NCBI RefSeq assembly: GCF_003116015.1 | Contig: NZ_LGQZ01000061.1 | Span: 22,002 to 86,001 of the forward strand | Source: Azospirillum sp. TSO22-1 | GTDB taxonomy: Bacteria; Pseudomonadota; Alphaproteobacteria; Azospirillales; Azospirillaceae | Direction: 5' to 3' | Length of the DNA stretch: 64,000 nucleotides | In this document: positions 35,501 to 43,464 of the stretch, piece after piece | How the letters are laid out: the number at the start of each line of letters is the position of its first letter | Position numbering within the stretch: the stretch's first letter is position 1 | Program-made: the position numbers and the translations under genes | Notes under the pieces: generated by a model | The model's input: only the letters and a program-made list of their open reading frames with translations | What the model was told of the DNA's origin: nothing | Database searches by the model: none

Positions 35501-35842
35501 CAGCGCGGCGTGGCGCGCACCGAGGACCTGCGCCTGATCTCCGAGGCCGGCGAGGCCACGGCGGTCGGGCAGGTCGACCTGCCGGCGCGCACCGTGGACA
35601 TGCGGGTGCGCGTCGCCGCGCGCGCCGATCAACCATTGCCGCCGGTCAGCCTGCGCCTGAGCGGCCCGCTCGACCAGCCGACCCGCGCCTTCGAGATGCA
35701 GGAGGTGCAGGAGTTCCTCGCCCGCCGCGCCGCTGAGGCGGTGGTGGACAAGATGGCGCCCCAGGTTCCGGAGCTTCCGCTGCCGGGCGGCGGCACCTCG
35801 CAGGAGACGATCCGCGGCCTGTTGGACGGCCTGAAGCGTTGA
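32564..35842 (+). CDS. Large AsmA-family envelope protein
   Basis: A 1092-residue AsmA-like protein. One N-terminal membrane helix (TLITLLILAVVLVAAVLAVP) is followed by the AsmA domain (FIDWNSYKAEIAGRVGAATG, IRGDIRLSLLPRPALSVRDA), long beta-rich repeats with small-residue-rich linkers, and a C-terminal AsmA_2-type region (LSGKGALHARDGIVRGFDMG, VDMRVRVAARADQPLPPVSL). Such proteins form elongated bridge-like structures implicated in phospholipid transport to the outer membrane. The start is GTG 32564. It is longer than Escherichia coli AsmA (617) but within the family's range. Confidence 0.88.
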   Translation: MKKTLITLLILAVVLVAAVLAVPSFIDWNSYKAEIAGRVGAATGRTVEIRGDIRLSLLPRPALSVRDARLSNAPGAAEPDMLRLKELDATIAFWPLLEGKVAVESVTLVEPVLATEVLPDGRLNWDLSSGRAPAADTASRPGEGLGGAVRFDDVQIRKGTILYRDAAGRTERAENVDARVVANSLVGPFQVQGTFAWRGAPLKGELIVGPIVENMAVPLRTTVGLADGDATLRLAGTVGGLLSLNLRAEGSDLARVVDALRGDGGTAPAVLAQPFALRAVVEAGTQGGYAVNGLEAQLGNTRATGTAGVRLKPAPDVTLALAVNRLDLDAWMQQAAPARATNVKGNGVKGNGPAPATPAPVELALPADLTGRLDLSVEGIGYNGGLVRQLRVEAALANGTLNLDRVSALLPGGADFVTAGALTAAGGPPSVDLRVEANADNLRGLLDWLKVDAGRVPPDRLRKASLSARVQGRRDKLEVTGIDLRLDTSRLTGGVAYVDRGRPAFGIRAEVDRLVLDPYLPAFHPAATPGNGGAADPKTGPVPPAVDRLLKTVDANLDLTVQHLTVQGLPIQGLHLDATANAGALTVREATVGDAAGVTAQLTGQIGGLSPLRITHLTFTAAADSLTGLPKIVAWPAGAPAPERIGPVKAQGRLAGDLERLAVELNLAAAGGTLDVGGAVTNLQRTAGADVKLRATYPETARLVALFGDGVKPAREIGGIDLYAEAAGSAKAFALNNLQGLVAGTPVRGGAQVDLAGAKPRVQAEVQTGDLDVDQLLAGPAAASRRPAGVPAAPGAPAADAERFDLGWMRGFDGKLGLTSAAIVAEGWRVERPALRASLENGVLTLDQLDGGVLGGQVGATGRVAAGEGGGAQGELNVTLVKAKLAEALGGGAVDVAGGTLDLDVELNAAGASRAALMQGLSGKGALHARDGIVRGFDMGVLRDRLTRVDRPQDALPAVLGALQGGQTRFARMDGSFAIQRGVARTEDLRLISEAGEATAVGQVDLPARTVDMRVRVAARADQPLPPVSLRLSGPLDQPTRAFEMQEVQEFLARRAAEAVVDKMAPQVPELPLPGGGTSQETIRGLLDGLKR

Positions 35843-35908
35843 GCGGGTGACAAAGCCGCCGCCGGACGGCATTCTGCTGGCCTAACCAACAATTGGGGAG
35901 GGCGGGGG

Positions 35909-36691
35909 ATGCTGAAGGGCAAGGTGGCGGTGGTCACGGGATCCACCAGCGGCATCGGGCTGGGGATCGCGCGGGCGCTGGGGCAGGCCGGGGCGGACCT
36001 GGTGCTCAACGGCTTCGGCGACGCCGCCACCATCGAGGCGCTGCGCACCTCCCTGGCGTCCGAGTGCGGCGTGCGCGTCGCCTACCACGGCGCCGACCTC
36101 GCCACCGCGGACGGCGTGGAGTCGCTGATCCGGCACGCCGAGGCGGCGCTGGGCGGCGTGGACGTCCTGATCAACAACGCCGGCATCCAGTACGTGGCGT
36201 CCATCGAGGAGTTCCCGGTCGAGCGCTGGGACGCGGTGCTCGCCATCAACCTGTCCGCGGTGTTCCACGGCACGCGCTGCGCATTGCCCGGCATGAAGGC
36301 GCGCGGCTGGGGCCGCATCGTCAACATCGCCTCGGCGCACGGCCTCGTCGCCTCGGTCCAGAAGGCGGCCTACGTGGCGGCCAAGCACGGCGTGGTCGGC
36401 CTGACCAAGGTCACCGCGCTGGAGACCGCCGGCACCGGCGTCACCTGCAACGCCATCTGCCCGGGCTGGGTGCTGACGCCGCTGGTGCAGAAGCAGGTGG
36501 ACGCGCTGGCCGCCGCCAAGGGCCTGGACGACGCGGCGGCGCGCGCCGATCTGCTCGGCGCCAAGCAGCCGTCCGGGCAGTTCGTCACGCCCGAGCAGCT
36601 GGGGGCGCTGGCGGTGTTCCTGTGCTCCGACGCGGCGGCGCAGATGACCGGCGCGGCCTTGCCGATGGACGGGGCGTGGACGGCGCAATAG
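35909..36691 (+). CDS. bdhA: 3-hydroxybutyrate dehydrogenase
   Basis: A 260-residue short-chain dehydrogenase interconverting D-3-hydroxybutyrate and acetoacetate with NAD, the exit step from polyhydroxybutyrate. Motifs: VVTGSTSGIGLGIARALGQA, LINNAGIQYVASIEEFPVER, NIASAHGLVASVQKAAYVAA (Ser, Tyr, Lys triad), CPGWVLTPLVQKQV and the closing ALPMDGAWTAQ, which is characteristic of BdhA. ATG 35909 follows GGGGAGGGCGGGG. The stop touches a palindrome that contains a perfect FNR box. Confidence 0.9.
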   Translation: MLKGKVAVVTGSTSGIGLGIARALGQAGADLVLNGFGDAATIEALRTSLASECGVRVAYHGADLATADGVESLIRHAEAALGGVDVLINNAGIQYVASIEEFPVERWDAVLAINLSAVFHGTRCALPGMKARGWGRIVNIASAHGLVASVQKAAYVAAKHGVVGLTKVTALETAGTGVTCNAICPGWVLTPLVQKQVDALAAAKGLDDAAARADLLGAKQPSGQFVTPEQLGALAVFLCSDAAAQMTGAALPMDGAWTAQ

Positions 36692-36712
36692 GGCTTGATG
36701 AACATCAAGCCC
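36691..36712. promoter_or_regulatory. FNR-box palindrome after bdhA
   Basis: Ten-base arms GGGCTTGATG and CATCAAGCCC flank AA. The core TTGATGAACATCAA (36695-36708) is an exact FNR consensus, TTGAT-N4-ATCAA. It begins on the last base of the bdhA stop and is centred about 64 bases before the small secreted protein gene at 36766. It could alternatively form a terminator-like hairpin, but there is no T-run. Confidence 0.5.
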
Positions 36713-36765
36713 GCAGGCGGCTCGAGGCTCCATACTGCCGCCACCATGCAGAACGGGTGGACGGT

Positions 36766-37104
36766 ATGAAGACGAGTCTCGTGGCCGCCGCGCTGGCGGC
36801 ATCCCTGGTGTTCGGCCCTGCCCTGGCGCAGGAGGCGAAGAAGCCGCCGCAGATGCGGGTGATGGACCTGCTGATGCTGGGCGAGGGCACCGTGGTCGGC
36901 ACGGTGAAGCGGGTGGGTGCCAAGTACGTCGCGCTCAGCGACGGGCAGCAGACGGTGGACGTGACCAGCAAGGAGTTCGTCTTCGACGGTCTGAAGGAAG
37001 GCGACCGCCTGACCGTGACCGGCACCGCCAGCCACGGCACGCTCAAGCCGACGGAGATCCTGAAGGCGGACGGCACGCCGCTGCCGAAGCGGGCGGGGAA
37101 GTAG
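36766..37104 (+). CDS. Small periplasmic protein, possible OB fold
   Basis: A 112-residue protein with a standard signal peptide (LVAAALAASLVFGPALAQEA, cleaved after ALA near residue 21). The mature part, VVGTVKRVGAKYVALSDGQQ and KEGDRLTVTGTASHGTLKPT, alternates short strands as in bacterial OB-fold proteins; this fold is inferred. The GGACGGT before ATG 36766 is a weak ribosome site. Its promoter region contains a perfect FNR palindrome, so oxygen-dependent expression is possible. The tail is basic (PLPKRAGK). Confidence 0.6.
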   Translation: MKTSLVAAALAASLVFGPALAQEAKKPPQMRVMDLLMLGEGTVVGTVKRVGAKYVALSDGQQTVDVTSKEFVFDGLKEGDRLTVTGTASHGTLKPTEILKADGTPLPKRAGK

Positions 37105-37108
37105 GGGG

Positions 37109-37231
37109 CGTGCTTGCCCCCACCCCTGCCCCCTCCCCCGCTTCGCAGGGGAGGGGAATAAGCGCCCTCCCCTGCGAAGCGGGGGAGGGAGGGGACCCGC
37201 GCCGCAGGGCGCGGGGAGGGTGGGGGCAAGT
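37109..37231. repeat. Nested intergenic palindrome with 25-bp inverted repeat (module 4)
   Basis: The arms at 37131-37155 and 37165-37189 are a perfect 25-bp inverted repeat, each itself near-palindromic around CTTCGCAG. Outside them a second perfect 13-bp pair, CTTGCCCCCACCC (37113-37125) and GGGTGGGGGCAAG (37218-37230), encloses the whole unit, with a CCCGCGCC-GCA-GGGCGCGGG hairpin inside. It fills the gap between converging genes. Confidence 0.8.
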
Positions 37232-37239
37232 GAGCCGCG

Positions 37240-39654
37240 TTACGCCGCCCGCACCTTGTTGAGGAACCCCGTCACCTCGGTGCGCAGCATGTCGGCCTGA
37301 CGGGCCAGCTCGCGCGACGCGGTCAGCACGGCGTCGGCGGCGCTGCCGGTCTTGCCGGCGGCGGTCGTCACCTCGGCGATGTTGCGCATCACCTCCTGCG
37401 TGCCCTCGGCGGCGTGATTGACGTTCGAGGCGATCTCGCGGGTCGCCGAGCCCTGCTGCTGCATGGCGTCGGCGATGCCGGTCACCGTGTGGCTGATGGT
37501 CGCCACCGCGTCGGAGATCGTGCGGATGGCGTCCACCGCGCCGCTGGTGGCCGACTGCATCTCCGACACCTGGGCGGAGATCTCCTCGGTCGCCTTGGCG
37601 GTCTGCCCGGCGAGGTTCTTCACCTCGGTCGCCACCACGGCGAAGCCCTTGCCCGCTTCGCCCGCCCGCGCCGCCTCGATGGTGGCGTTGAGGGCCAGCA
37701 GGTTGGTCTGCTCGGCGATCTCCTGGATCAGGCCGACCACGTCGCCGATGCGCTGGGCGGCGGTGGACAGGCCCTGCACGGCCGAGTTGGTCTGCTTCGC
37801 CTTGTCCGCCGCGTCCATCGCCGCCTGCGAGGAGGCGGTGAGCTGGCGCGAGATCTCGGCGATGGAGGCCGACAGCTCCTCGGCCGCCGCCGCCACCGTC
37901 TGCACGTTGCTGGTGGCCTGCTGCGAGGCGCTGGCGACCGCGGTGGACTTCGCGGTGGTCAGCGCCGCGTCCGACGACATCTCCTGCGCGTCGCGGCCGA
38001 GCGCGCCGGCCGAGGTGGTCAGCGTCTGCACGACGCCGGACACCGCCTGCTCGAAGCCGTTGGCGAACTCGTTCATGGTGCGGCGGCGGTCGGCGTCGAT
38101 CTGCCGGCGCATGCCCTCGCGCTCCTCCTCCATGTGCCGCATCTCCAGCGCGTTCTCCTTGAACACGCGCAGCGCGTCGGCCATGTGGCGCATCTCGTCC
38201 TTGCGGTCGGAGGCCGGGATGTCCACCGACAGGTCGCCCTCGGCCAGCTTGTCCATGGCGTGCGTCATGGCGTGCAGCGGCACGGTGATGGCGCGGTCGA
38301 TGAACCAGGCGAGCAGGCCGCCCAGCACCAGCGCCACCAGGGCGCCCAGCGTGATCACCAGCGTGGCGTTGGCGCGGCCCTCCTCGCGGTCGTCGCGCTG
38401 CATGGAGACCAGCCGCGCCGTCTGGTCGCTGACCGTGCCGGCGGCCTTGGCCATGGCGGCCGACGCGGTGCGCTGCGCCTCGGCGGTGGCGACCAGGGCG
38501 GCGAATTCCTTGTCGAAGGCCTGGGCCGCGGCCTTGGCGCTGGCGATCATCGCCTTGCCGCCGGCGTCCACCAGCAGCTTGCCGGCCTGCTCGGCCAGAT
38601 CCAGCGTGTCCTTCACCGCGTGGGTGGCGCTGGCGCGGGCGACGGCGTCGCCCTTCAGGCGGTAGTCGCGCTCGGCCAGCATGGCGGCCTGGGCGCTCTG
38701 CATCATGCGCATGGCGACGCCACGCAGCAGCACCGCCTCGTTCACCTCGGCTTGGGCGAAGTTCGCGGCGTCCTGCAGCGCGCCGGAGACGGCGACCTGG
38801 TTGTCCTGCATCTCGCGGACCAGCGCCTGCACCTGCTCGGCCTGCTTCTCCAGCACCTCCATGCGGGCCTGGAAGGTCACGGCGTCCTCGCCACGGGTGG
38901 ACTGGCGGGTCTGCTCGACGATGGTGTCGCGGTAGGCGCGCACGGCGGCGGCGATGTTCTCGCCCAGCTCCTCCTCGTTGGTGCCGGCCACCTCGCCCTT
39001 CAGCGTCTCGGCGTGCTCCAGCAGGCCATCGAGCACCGTCACGGTGGCGTCGGCGGACGTCCGGGCGCGGGTGCGGGTGAACTCGCTCTGCAGCCGGCGG
39101 GCCTCCAGCAGCTGCTCGATCATGCGGTCGGCGCGGGCGGCGGTCTCGCGGCTGTGCTTGGCGTTGGCGGTGGCGTCGTTCAGGCTGACCAGGTTTTGGT
39201 CGTAGCGCTCGGACTGCTCCTTGCTGATCTTCTCGGCGACCTCGCGCAGCTCCTTGGCGCGGGCGGCCATGGTCTCGGTGCGCTTGTTGGCCTCGCCGTC
39301 CTGCGCCACGAAGTTGGCGAAGGCGCTGCGGTAGCCGTCGATGCCGCCGAGGATGTCGTCCACCAGCTTGATGCCCTCGGCGCCGTCCAGCGCGGCGCGG
39401 GTGTCCTGGGCTTCCTTGCGCAGGGCGTCCAGCATGCCGGGGACCGCGGCCGCCGCCTTCGAGTCGCGTTCGGTGACGAAGCGCGCCTCCTCCAGCCGGA
39501 CGTTCTTCAGCCGTGCGTCCAGCTCCGCGGTGTGGGACGCCAGGTCCACGCGCCCCGCGTAGGTCCGCAGACTGTTCCAGCCCACGAAGGCGACGGCCAC
39601 CGTCAGCAGCAGCACGGTCGCGAAACCGAGCGCAATACGCGTACCAATGGTCAT
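37240..39654 (-). CDS. Methyl-accepting chemotaxis protein
   Basis: An 804-residue chemoreceptor. Membrane helix 1 is at about residues 8-28, a long helical ligand-binding region runs to about 425, helix 2 (LVITLGALVALVLGGLLAWF) is at about 428-448, then HAMP (to about 500) and the cytoplasmic signalling domain. The hairpin tip EIAEQTNLLALNATIEAARA with GEAGKGFAVVATEVKNLA is intact. The periplasmic part is unusually long and coiled-coil rich. It signals to CheA/CheW encoded elsewhere. ATG 39654 begins the first helix. Confidence 0.93.
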   Translation of the reverse strand: MTIGTRIALGFATVLLLTVAVAFVGWNSLRTYAGRVDLASHTAELDARLKNVRLEEARFVTERDSKAAAAVPGMLDALRKEAQDTRAALDGAEGIKLVDDILGGIDGYRSAFANFVAQDGEANKRTETMAARAKELREVAEKISKEQSERYDQNLVSLNDATANAKHSRETAARADRMIEQLLEARRLQSEFTRTRARTSADATVTVLDGLLEHAETLKGEVAGTNEEELGENIAAAVRAYRDTIVEQTRQSTRGEDAVTFQARMEVLEKQAEQVQALVREMQDNQVAVSGALQDAANFAQAEVNEAVLLRGVAMRMMQSAQAAMLAERDYRLKGDAVARASATHAVKDTLDLAEQAGKLLVDAGGKAMIASAKAAAQAFDKEFAALVATAEAQRTASAAMAKAAGTVSDQTARLVSMQRDDREEGRANATLVITLGALVALVLGGLLAWFIDRAITVPLHAMTHAMDKLAEGDLSVDIPASDRKDEMRHMADALRVFKENALEMRHMEEEREGMRRQIDADRRRTMNEFANGFEQAVSGVVQTLTTSAGALGRDAQEMSSDAALTTAKSTAVASASQQATSNVQTVAAAAEELSASIAEISRQLTASSQAAMDAADKAKQTNSAVQGLSTAAQRIGDVVGLIQEIAEQTNLLALNATIEAARAGEAGKGFAVVATEVKNLAGQTAKATEEISAQVSEMQSATSGAVDAIRTISDAVATISHTVTGIADAMQQQGSATREIASNVNHAAEGTQEVMRNIAEVTTAAGKTGSAADAVLTASRELARQADMLRTEVTGFLNKVRAA

Positions 39655-39791
39655 AACTGCGGGCTCCCCCCGGGGTGTGCGACTTGTGCCGCTCTTTACT
39701 GTAGTGTGAAACGGTTAATGTCTGGTTTTACATACGACGCAAAGCCGCAGGAATCCAGGTTTCCGGCGCGCCGGTGAACGGGCGGCGCGGC

Positions 39792-40955
39792 TCAGAAACG
39801 CTCGGCCAGCCACGGCCGCGGGCCGGCGAAGAGTTTCGCAGCCATAGCAATTCCGGCCTCCGAGCCCTGCAAAAGCCCCATCCGTGCCAGCGCCGCCGCG
39901 CCCAGGTGACCGGTGTAGAGCGGCGCCAGTGCGGCAACTGGTAGCACCACATCGGCTTGTTCTTCGTCATGCAGCGTCTCGACCTGCCCGCATCCGTTCG
40001 CAACTTTCAGGAGAAAATGACCGTGGTTGTGTGGCAGCAGCGGGTCGGCGACGTCCAGCACCAGCGTGCCTTCGACCCCCGCCGGGTAGCCGCGCGCGGC
40101 GAGCGCGCGTTCCACATCGACGACGCGGGCCAGCCACTCCTCCCAGCCGTCGATGGCGACGCCGGTGTCGGCCGCCAGGTGCACCAGCGGGTCCTCCGGC
40201 CCGCCCGGCCAGGTCACGCGGTCCACCTGGGCGCGGTAGCCGGCGAGGAAGCCCAGCGCCCGCTGCGCCGCGCGGTGGCCGTGCACGCACACGTCCACCA
40301 CCGTCAGCCGCCGCTCGGCCGGGGGCCGCACCGCGACGTAGCCCTCCGGCCCGTCCGGCCCGTCGGCGACGTAGACGTCGGCCGCCTGCTCGTCGCCGGG
40401 CTTGAGCAGCAGCGTCCACTGCGCTTCGCCGCGCTCCGCCAGCCCGTTGCCGGTCCGCGCCTCGCGTTGCCGCAGCGCCGCCAGCAGGTCGGCGTCCAGC
40501 GGGTCGAGGCGTCGCAGCCCGTCCGTGGGGCCGCGCGCCAGCACCGCCGGCGCCGCGCCGTAGGTGACGGCGCTGCCGGCGCGGGCGTAGCCGAGCCTGG
40601 CGTAGAGCGGCAGCGTCGCGCCGTAGAGCACCGACAGCGCGCAGCCCGCGGTGTGCGCCTCGCGCAGCACCGCGCCCATCAGGGCGCCGCCCAGCCCGGC
40701 GCCGCGCGCCGCCGTCTCCACCGTCACCACCGCCACGGCGCGCGACGGCACCGGCCGGCCGCCGAACCACTGCGGCATGTCCCAGACCGCGGCGCAGCCG
40801 GCCGGCCGGCCCTCGTGCCGCAGCACCCGGAACACCCCGTCGCCGAACAGCGCGCGGTAGCGCAGCAGGTCGGCGCGCGGGATGCCGAAGCCCTGGCGCA
40901 GCAGGTGCGCCAGGGCGTCCAGGTCGCCGGGGACAAAGCGGTCGAAGGTCGGCAC
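39792..40955 (-). CDS. Eis-like GNAT acetyltransferase
   Basis: A 387-residue Eis-family protein: an N-terminal GNAT domain with VETAARGAGLGGALMGAVLR (acetyl-CoA loop) and LPLYARLGYARAGSAVTYG containing the probable general-acid tyrosine, a second degenerate GNAT unit, and a C-terminal SCP2-like domain (GTLVLDVADPLLPHNHGHFL). It ends in Phe; in mycobacterial Eis the C-terminal carboxylate of Phe is catalytic. Eis enzymes acetylate several amines, including some aminoglycosides and protein lysines; the target here is unknown. GTG 40955 directly follows the stop of the acyl-CoA ligase gene. Confidence 0.8.
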   Translation of the reverse strand: MPTFDRFVPGDLDALAHLLRQGFGIPRADLLRYRALFGDGVFRVLRHEGRPAGCAAVWDMPQWFGGRPVPSRAVAVVTVETAARGAGLGGALMGAVLREAHTAGCALSVLYGATLPLYARLGYARAGSAVTYGAAPAVLARGPTDGLRRLDPLDADLLAALRQREARTGNGLAERGEAQWTLLLKPGDEQAADVYVADGPDGPEGYVAVRPPAERRLTVVDVCVHGHRAAQRALGFLAGYRAQVDRVTWPGGPEDPLVHLAADTGVAIDGWEEWLARVVDVERALAARGYPAGVEGTLVLDVADPLLPHNHGHFLLKVANGCGQVETLHDEEQADVVLPVAALAPLYTGHLGAAALARMGLLQGSEAGIAMAAKLFAGPRPWLAERF

Positions 40956-42596
40956 CTACAGCGCCTTCGCCTGCTCGCGCAGCACGAACTTCTGGATCTT
41001 GCCGGTCGAGGTCTTGGGCAGCGGCGCGAACACCACGGTGCGCGGGCACTTGAAGTGGGCGAGGTTGGCGCGGCACCAGGCGATGATCTCCGCCTCGGTG
41101 ACGGTCGAGCCCTCCTTCAGCGTGACGAAGGCGCAGGGCGTCTCGCCCCACTTCTCGTCGGGCCGCGCCACCACGGCGGCCTCCAGCACCGCCGGGTGCT
41201 TGTAGAGCACGCCCTCCACCTCGATGGTCGAGATGTTCTCGCCGCCCGAGATGATGATGTCCTTCGAGCGGTCCTTGATCTGGATGTAGCCGTCCGGGTG
41301 CCACACCCCGAGGTCGCCGGTGTGGAACCAGCCGCCGGCGAACGCCTCCTGCGTGGCGCGCGGGTTCTTCAGGTAGCCCTTCATCACCGTGTTGCCGCGC
41401 ATGAAGATCTCGCCCATGGTCTCGCCGTCCCTGGGCACCGGCTGGAGCGTCACCGGATCGGCGACCATCAGCCCCTCCAGCGTGGCGTAGTTGACGCCCT
41501 GGCGCGCCTTGATCGCGGCGCGCTCCTCCAGCGGCAGCTCGTTCCACTCTTCGTGCCAGGCGCAGATGGTCACCGGGCCGTACACCTCGGTCAGGCCGTA
41601 GACGTGCGCGACCTCGACGCCCATGCGCTCCATCTTCTCGATCACCGCGGCCGGCGGGGCGGCGCCGGCGGTCATCATCTTCAGGCCGGGCTTCAGCTCG
41701 CGGCGCTGGTCCTCCGGCGCGTTGCAGATCAGGCCCATGACGATCGGCGCGCCGCAGAGGTGGGTGACGCCGTGGTCGGCGATGCCGTCGTAGACGGCCT
41801 TGGCGGTGATGGCGCGCAGGCAGACGTTGGTGCCGGCCATGGCGGTGACCGTCCACGGGAAGCACCAGCCGTTGCAGTGGAACATCGGCAGCGTCCACAG
41901 GTACACGGGGTGGTGCGGCATCGCCCAGGTGGCGATGTTGCCCATGGCGTTCAGGTAGGCGCCGCGGTGGTGGTAGACGACTCCCTTCGGGTTCCCCGTG
42001 GTGCCCGAGGTGTAGTTGAGCGCGATGGCCTCCCACTCGTCCGGCGGCATGCGCCATGCGAAGGCGGGGTCGCCGGTCTCCAGGAATTGCTCGTAGGTCA
42101 TCGCGCCGATCAGTTCGCCGCCCTTGGCCTGGGGATCGTCGATGTCGATGACGAACGGCCGGCGCGCGGGATCCAGCATCGCCACCGCCTTGGCCATCAC
42201 GCTGGAGAACTCGCGGTCGGTGATCAGCACCCTGGCCTCGCCGTGGCCGAGGATGAAGGCCAGCGCCTCGGCGTCCAGGCGGATGTTCAGCGCGTTCAGC
42301 ACGGCGCCGATCATCGCCGGGCCGAAATGCGCCTCGAACGCCTCAGGCGTGTTGGGCGCCATCACGGCCACCGTGTCGCCGACGCCGATGCCCCGTTTTG
42401 CCAGCGCCGAGGCGAGCCGCACGCAGCGCTCGTAGGTCTCCGCCCAGGTGCGGCGGACCGGGCCGTGGATGACCGCCGTGCGGTTCGGGAACACCGCCGC
42501 GGTGCGGCGCAGGAACGACAGCGGGGTCAGCGGCGTGGTGTTGGCCGCGTTCTGGTCGAGGTCGGTCTCGTACGGGTTGTGCGTGGCGCGCGCCAT
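40956..42596 (-). CDS. Acyl-CoA ligase (AMP-forming)
   Basis: A 546-residue adenylate-forming enzyme. Seen are the P-loop YTSGTTGNPKGVVYHHRGAY, FHCNGWCFPWTVTAMAG, YGLTEVYGP, GWFHTGDLGVWHPDGYIQIK, the hinge DRSKDIIISGGENIS and the C-terminal lysine in PLPKTSTGKIQKF. It resembles the medium-chain and methylthiopropionate CoA ligase group, so the acid is probably a short or medium chain. Its TAG stop is immediately followed by the GTG of the Eis-like gene, making a tight two-gene operon. Confidence 0.88.
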   Translation of the reverse strand: MARATHNPYETDLDQNAANTTPLTPLSFLRRTAAVFPNRTAVIHGPVRRTWAETYERCVRLASALAKRGIGVGDTVAVMAPNTPEAFEAHFGPAMIGAVLNALNIRLDAEALAFILGHGEARVLITDREFSSVMAKAVAMLDPARRPFVIDIDDPQAKGGELIGAMTYEQFLETGDPAFAWRMPPDEWEAIALNYTSGTTGNPKGVVYHHRGAYLNAMGNIATWAMPHHPVYLWTLPMFHCNGWCFPWTVTAMAGTNVCLRAITAKAVYDGIADHGVTHLCGAPIVMGLICNAPEDQRRELKPGLKMMTAGAAPPAAVIEKMERMGVEVAHVYGLTEVYGPVTICAWHEEWNELPLEERAAIKARQGVNYATLEGLMVADPVTLQPVPRDGETMGEIFMRGNTVMKGYLKNPRATQEAFAGGWFHTGDLGVWHPDGYIQIKDRSKDIIISGGENISTIEVEGVLYKHPAVLEAAVVARPDEKWGETPCAFVTLKEGSTVTEAEIIAWCRANLAHFKCPRTVVFAPLPKTSTGKIQKFVLREQAKAL

Positions 42597-42677
42597 GGCG
42601 GTCCTCCCCTGGGCCGTGTTCTTCGTTATAGGGAGTCTTGCCAGAGAACCGGCGGGCGGGGAAGGGGGCGGAGCGGG

Positions 42678-43235
42678 CTAGAACGACACCCGCTCGTACA
42701 CCTCGGCCAGGGGGAGCGTGCAGTCGATGGCGGGCAGGGCGATGTGGGCATCCAGCCCGGTGACGACCTCCAGCCGCCAGCCGGTGCCGTCGCGGGTGAA
42801 CACGTCCACCCGGGGTTCGTCCTGCGAGACCAGCAGGTAATGCTGAAGCGACGAAATGCCCTGATACGCCACCCACTTGCCGCCGCGGTCATGGTCGGCG
42901 GTGGTGCGGGACAGCACCTCGATGATGACGACGGGGTGCTCGATCCGGTCGTCCTTCGCGTCCACGTCGCCGCAATTGACGACGGCATCGGGATAGGTGG
43001 TCGATGCCGGGGTGACGACCTTCGGGCCTTCGACCCACGGTTCGCAGGTCCGGCCACGCAAAGCGTTCTGCAACGCCGTGCCGAGATTCCTCTTGATGCG
43101 GGAGTGCTGGTTCGTGCCGCCGGTCATCATGCGGATGACGCCGTCGACGAACTCGTAGCGTTCGGGCTGCTTGCGCTCCCAATCGAGGAACTCGGCGACC
43201 GTCCAGGGCTTCGGCAACGGCTGGGCCACAGGCAA
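42678..43235 (-). CDS. Uma2 family endonuclease-like protein
   Basis: A 185-residue Uma2 protein of the PD-(D/E)XK superfamily: MTGGTNQHSRIKRNLGTALQ near residue 37, the catalytic-core YPDAVVNCGDVD and VVIIEVLSRTTADHDRGGKW, then YLLVSQDEPRVDVFTRDGTG. Members are abundant in cyanobacteria and scattered elsewhere; activity and role are mostly unproven, and they often behave as mobile accessory genes. Here it stands alone next to prpE, with normal GC content, 81 bases upstream of the acyl-CoA ligase gene. Confidence 0.85.
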   Translation of the reverse strand: MPVAQPLPKPWTVAEFLDWERKQPERYEFVDGVIRMMTGGTNQHSRIKRNLGTALQNALRGRTCEPWVEGPKVVTPASTTYPDAVVNCGDVDAKDDRIEHPVVIIEVLSRTTADHDRGGKWVAYQGISSLQHYLLVSQDEPRVDVFTRDGTGWRLEVVTGLDAHIALPAIDCTLPLAEVYERVSF

Positions 43236-43464
43236 CCTCTGCGTCGGGTGTCTACGCCACGTTCACGATAATATACGGCACGGAGCGCTGCTTGGGCAGG
43301 GGTGAGCCAAGGCCCCGCCCGGCGCCCGCGTCCTCGCGCCGCACGTCCCGTGATCGCGTTTGCAATCTCCCTATGATTTATAGCACATTGACGCGCCGGC
43401 GCGACCCATCGTTGCGCGGCGCCGGAGAAATCCGCAGAAAACGAACAAAAATGGGAACGCTCTC
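43236..43464. promoter_or_regulatory. Divergent promoter region, Uma2 gene and prpE
   Basis: A 229-base gap with an AT-rich part at 43360-43392 (TTGCAATCTCC with TATGATTTATAGC), which could hold the prpE promoter. GAACAAAAATGGGAAC at 43443-43458 resembles a LexA box but has an eight-base spacer, so it is not counted as one. No other convincing site is seen. Confidence 0.3.

Noticed and set aside
39700..39735. CtrA-type site before the chemoreceptor gene
   Set aside because: Only one clear half-site (TTAAC); the other arm matches at two of four positions.
43443..43458. GAACAAAAATGGGAAC upstream of prpE as a LexA box
   Set aside because: The spacer is eight bases, not seven, and the site lies inside the ribosome-binding region.
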